64,000 nt of DNA from Sphingomonas sp. AP4-R1. Lineage in GTDB: Bacteria; Pseudomonadota; Alphaproteobacteria; Sphingomonadales; Sphingomonadaceae. A program made the translations under genes and the position numbers. Shown here piece after piece: positions 61,147-64,000 of the stretch. The notes beneath the pieces were generated by a model. It saw nothing but the letters and a program-made list of their open reading frames with translations, did no database searches and was not told the origin of the DNA. The first letter of the stretch is position 1. Every line of letters begins with the position of its first letter. Location: positions 3,176,001-3,240,000 of the forward strand of contig NZ_CP053346.1 of the NCBI RefSeq assembly GCF_013113735.1, written 5' to 3'.

Positions 61147-62865
61147 TCAGGCCGGGCGACGACCCCGATGGGCGGGACGCGCCGGGCGGCCATGAGGCGG
61201 ACGCGGACCGGCATGACCGCCGGGCGCGCCATGCGGGCGACGGCCCTGTGCCGGGGGCTCGCCGGGCGCGCGCTCGATGCGGACGCCGTCCTCGCCTTCG
61301 CCCTGCGCGTCGGCGGTGCGGGCGATCGAGGCGGCGAACTTGCCGGCAATGGCGTTCGGCACCTGGAACCAGGTTTCGCTCGGCATGATCCGGATCGCGC
61401 CCACCTCGTTCTTGGTGATGTGGCCACGGCGGCAGAGCAGGGGCAGGATCCAGCGCGGATCGGCATTCTGGCGACGGCCGACATCCATGCGGAACCAGAC
61501 GGTGTCGTCGAAGCCGGGGCGATGGCGCTCCTGCTGGGCCGCACGGCGCGCCTCCGGCGAATTTTCCATCAGCTCCTCGGGCTGCGGCATCGCGGCGCGA
61601 TGCGCGCGGACGAGGGCTGCGGCGATATCCTCGGGCGACTTCTCGGCCATCAGGCGCTCGGCCAGCGCGCGATCCTCATCGTCGAACTCCACCGGTTCGA
61701 GCAAGGTGGTGATCAGGCGCTCGCGGTCATTCTTGCGAATGTCCTCGGGCGTCGGCGCCTCGATCCACTCGGCGTTGATGCGCGCGCCCTTCAGCACGGC
61801 TTCCACGCGGCGACGGCGCGGATAGGGCACGATCAGCACGGCCGTGCCCTTCTTGCCCGCGCGGCCGGTGCGGCCCGAACGGTGCTGGAGCGTCTCGGCG
61901 TCTCGCGGCAGCTCGACATGGACGACGAGGCTGAGCGACGGCAGATCGATGCCGCGCGCGGCGACATCGGTGGCGACGCAGACGCGCGCGCGGCGATCCC
62001 GCAGCGCCTGCAGCGCATGATTGCGCTCGGACTGGCTATGCTCGCCCGACAAGGCCACGGCGGAGAAGCCGCGCTCGACCAGAGTGGCGTGCAGGTGGCG
62101 CACATTGTCGCGCGTGGCGCAGAACAGGATCGCCGTCTCCGCCTCGTGGAAGCGCAGCAGGTTGATCACCGCATGTTCGATGTCGGAGGGCGAGACGGTC
62201 ACCGCCTGATAGGTGATGTCGCCATGGCCGCGATCCTCGCCCACCGTGGAGATGCGCAGCGCATCCTTCTGGTAGCGCTTGGCGAGCTGGACGATCGGCT
62301 TGGCCATCGTCGCGGAGAAAAGGAGCGTGCGGCGCTCGGGCGAGGCGGCATCGAGAATCTCTTCCAGATCCTCGCGGAAGCCCATGTCGAGCATCTCGTC
62401 CGCCTCGTCGAGCACGACGACCTTCAGCGACGACAGATCCAGCGCGCCGCGCTCCACATGATCGCGCAGGCGGCCCGGCGTGCCGACCACGATATGCGCG
62501 CCGTGGCTGAGCGTGCGGCGCTCCTTGGAAGCGTCCATGCCGCCGACGCAGGTGGCGACGCGGGCGCGCGCCGCGCCATAGAGCCACATCAGCTCGCGGC
62601 TGACCTGCAGCGCGAGTTCGCGAGTCGGCGCGATGACGAGGGCGAGCGGGGTCTGCGGCGCCGGCAACTGGCCGTCCTGCAGCAGCTGGTCGGCGAAGGC
62701 GAGGCCGAAGGCGACGGTCTTGCCGGAGCCGGTCTGCGCGGACACGATGAGATCACGGCCGACCGCCTCGGGCTCCAGCACGGCGGCCTGGACGGGAGTG
62801 GGGGCCTCATAGCCACGCGCGGCGAGCGCCTCGCCGAGAAGCGATGGAAGAGTAGAAAAGGGCAT
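61147..62865 (-). CDS. DEAD-box RNA helicase (DbpA/DeaD-like)
   Basis: A 572-residue RNA helicase. Motifs: Q region (PTPVQAAVLEP), SAQTGSGKT (I), PTREL (Ia), DEAD (II, VVVLDEADEMLDMGF), SAT (III), and HRSGRTGRAG (VI). A C-terminal domain (about 430-520) resembles the DbpA RNA-binding domain (GHITKNEVGAIRI, TWFQVP), followed by a Gly/Arg/Pro/His-rich tail (GRRPHGAPGGHAGPRPPHG). Likely in ribosome or RNA metabolism; the exact subfamily is not certain. Confidence 0.92.
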   Translation of the reverse strand: MPFSTLPSLLGEALAARGYEAPTPVQAAVLEPEAVGRDLIVSAQTGSGKTVAFGLAFADQLLQDGQLPAPQTPLALVIAPTRELALQVSRELMWLYGAARARVATCVGGMDASKERRTLSHGAHIVVGTPGRLRDHVERGALDLSSLKVVVLDEADEMLDMGFREDLEEILDAASPERRTLLFSATMAKPIVQLAKRYQKDALRISTVGEDRGHGDITYQAVTVSPSDIEHAVINLLRFHEAETAILFCATRDNVRHLHATLVERGFSAVALSGEHSQSERNHALQALRDRRARVCVATDVAARGIDLPSLSLVVHVELPRDAETLQHRSGRTGRAGKKGTAVLIVPYPRRRRVEAVLKGARINAEWIEAPTPEDIRKNDRERLITTLLEPVEFDDEDRALAERLMAEKSPEDIAAALVRAHRAAMPQPEELMENSPEARRAAQQERHRPGFDDTVWFRMDVGRRQNADPRWILPLLCRRGHITKNEVGAIRIMPSETWFQVPNAIAGKFAASIARTADAQGEGEDGVRIERAPGEPPAQGRRPHGAPGGHAGPRPPHGRPARPAHRGRRPA

Positions 62866-63384
62866 GGTCGTCCTGAAATGGGGGCGTCGTCAGACGCTGC
62901 AAGCGAGGGGGAGCGAGCGCATCCCGCAGCCCGCGACAGATCCTTATGTCACAAAATGCACGCAACGCGAAGGGGAGCGCTCGATTTGCTCTCAAACCCG
63001 TTCGTGCTGAGCCTGTCGAAGCACCGTCCTTCCTGCGTTTCGATACAGAAGAACGGCGCTTCGACAGGCTCAAAGCCTGTTTGGAAATGCGAGGAAGATC
63101 GCATTTCGGAGGCCGCACCAGCCCGCTCCCCCACGCATGGGCCCCAGCAAAGTAATACTTTGCTGGGAACCCGACGGGCTCCCATATGATACTGCCGTTG
63201 GGAGGCCGGGGGGAGCGGGCTGGTGCGGCCATGCGCCAAAAGGCGCATCTCCAAACAGCCTCTCAGCACAAACGGGAAGAAGGTGAGTGCGTAACGCTCC
63301 GAACGGCTCGCGCGGCGTTCAGCTTCGTGTAAACCGCGCAGGCGCTTTGCGCCGTCGCGCGAGGCTCCAGGGAATCAGAAACGC
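62866..63384. other. Intergenic region upstream of glmS
   Basis: About 519 bp without a supported gene. The middle (62998-63277) is one large nested palindrome. The left part holds the start side of the helicase gene; the right part (63278-63384) should hold the glmS promoter and ribosome site (CAGGGAATC before the ATG). Confidence 0.7.
62998..63277. repeat. Nested palindromic repeat, about 280 bp
   Basis: Several inverted repeats share one centre near 63150. The inner pair GGCCGCACCAGCCCGCTCCC (63111-63130) and its complement (63211-63230) match without mismatch over about 22 bp including flanks. A small hairpin CCAGCAAAGT/ACTTTGCTGG lies at 63144-63166. The outer arms CCCGTTCGTGCTGAG (62998) and CTCAGCACAAACGGG (63263-63277) match at 14 of 15. 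Left-arm TGAGCCTGTCGAAGC (63008-63022) has its own complement at 63058-63072. It looks like a decayed MITE or composite REP-type element. Confidence 0.7.
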
Positions 63385-64000
63385 ATGTGCGGAATTATCG
63401 GCATCGTCGGCAAGGAAGAGGTTTGCGGGCGCCTGTTGGAAGGGCTCCGGCGGCTGGAATATCGCGGCTATGACTCGGCCGGCATCGCCACCGATCATGA
63501 TGGCGCGATCGATCGCCGCCGCGCGCCGGGCAAGCTCGACAATCTGGCGGCGGTGCTGAAGGATCAGCCTCTGCCGGGCACCACCGGCATCGCCCACACG
63601 CGCTGGGCCACGCACGGCGCGCCGACCGAAGACAACGCCCACCCGCACGCCACGGGCGAGGTGGCGGTGGTCCACAACGGCATCATCGAGAATTTCAAAT
63701 CGCTGCGGGAAGAATTGCAGGCGCGCGGCCGCACCTTCACCTCGCAGACCGATACGGAGGTGGTCGCCCATCTCGTGTCCGAACGGATCGAGGCCGGCGA
63801 CGAGCCCGCCGCCGCCGTGGCGCAGGTGCTGAAGCGGCTGCACGGCGCGTTCGCGCTCGCCATCCTGTTCCGCCAGCATCCCGATCTGCTGATCGGCGCG
63901 CGGCTCGGTTCGCCGCTGGTGGTGGGCTATGGCGAGGGCGAGACCTATCTGGGCTCGGACGCGCTGGCGCTGGCGCCGCTCACGCAGCGCATCTCCTATC
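63385..64000 (+). CDS. glmS: Glutamine-fructose-6-phosphate aminotransferase, 3' part beyond window
   Basis: The 5' part (about 205 codons) of the enzyme that makes glucosamine-6-phosphate, the first committed step to UDP-GlcNAc. The class II glutamine amidotransferase domain starts at the Met-Cys (MCGIIGIVG) whose Cys becomes the nucleophile, with RRLEYRGYDSAGIA, GIAHTRWATHGAPTEDNAHP and VHNGIIENF. The sugar-isomerase half is outside the window. glmU, which acts later in the pathway, is 5 kb upstream. Confidence 0.95.
   Translation, partial: MCGIIGIVGKEEVCGRLLEGLRRLEYRGYDSAGIATDHDGAIDRRRAPGKLDNLAAVLKDQPLPGTTGIAHTRWATHGAPTEDNAHPHATGEVAVVHNGIIENFKSLREELQARGRTFTSQTDTEVVAHLVSERIEAGDEPAAAVAQVLKRLHGAFALAILFRQHPDLLIGARLGSPLVVGYGEGETYLGSDALALAPLTQRISY

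Noticed and set aside
61090-63189. 699-codon plus-strand frame
   Set aside because: Shadow of the DEAD-box helicase; no family features.

Overview
The window is GC-rich chromosomal DNA from an alphaproteobacterium, most likely a sphingomonad (Sphingomonadaceae). This rests on gene content: TonB-dependent receptors with sphingomonad-type signal regions, a FixJ-like regulator, LytS/LytTR and Pho regulators, Ti-type TraA/TraC/TraD, and intergenic palindromes typical of these genomes. No species is assigned.

Left chromosomal arm (1-15550): 3' part of a FixJ-family regulator, a flavin/pyridoxamine-oxidase-fold stress protein, an NhaP-type antiporter with an OmpA-like lipoprotein, a CHASE3 hybrid sensor kinase, an amidohydrolase/M19 dipeptidase pair, and a TonB receptor-PhoD phosphatase operon next to a rare tandem (double) TetR regulator. 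Three repeated motifs lie in the receptor's promoter region. A FAD/NAD(P)-binding protein is divergent from the regulator.

Mobile island (15551-49226): a 17-bp repeat of the 3' end of tRNA-Glu(CUC) brackets about 33.7 kb. Inside are a P4-type integrase, two AlpA/Xis-like proteins, a HigBA-type toxin-antitoxin pair, cargo enzymes (P-loop kinase, S41 peptidase, APH-like kinase, NUDIX), decayed resolvase and IS pieces, an intact IS630 transposase, and a lower-GC outer-membrane cluster (YncE-like propeller, small secreted protein, TonB receptor, TonB-C/repeat protein). Next come an unusual putative MNT/HEPN-transmembrane-STN fusion, a mobilisation module (traC, traD, a Ti-like oriT, traA relaxase, DUF6118-like gene) without T4SS or coupling-protein genes, and a four-gene tight operon: type III-like Res (BPTD_3080-like) and Mod, a CxxC zinc-ribbon-like protein, and a ParE-like/UvrD helicase fusion. 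The element is best read as an integrative mobilisable element carrying a defence operon. That operon, and the HEPN-STN fusion, are the best candidates for an undescribed system.

Right chromosomal arm (49210-64000): tRNA-Glu, a Tyr/Gly/Pro-rich secreted protein, a LytS-type kinase with a LytTR regulator, leuD, an FkbM methyltransferase, a gph-phoR-phoU-phoB operon lacking pst genes and with a PhoR that has no membrane segment, glmU, a PAS-GGDEF-EAL protein, a DEAD-box RNA helicase, a 280-bp nested palindrome, and the start of glmS running off the window. glmU and glmS supply successive parts of the UDP-GlcNAc pathway; the Pho, LytTR, hybrid-kinase and c-di-GMP genes are signalling functions.
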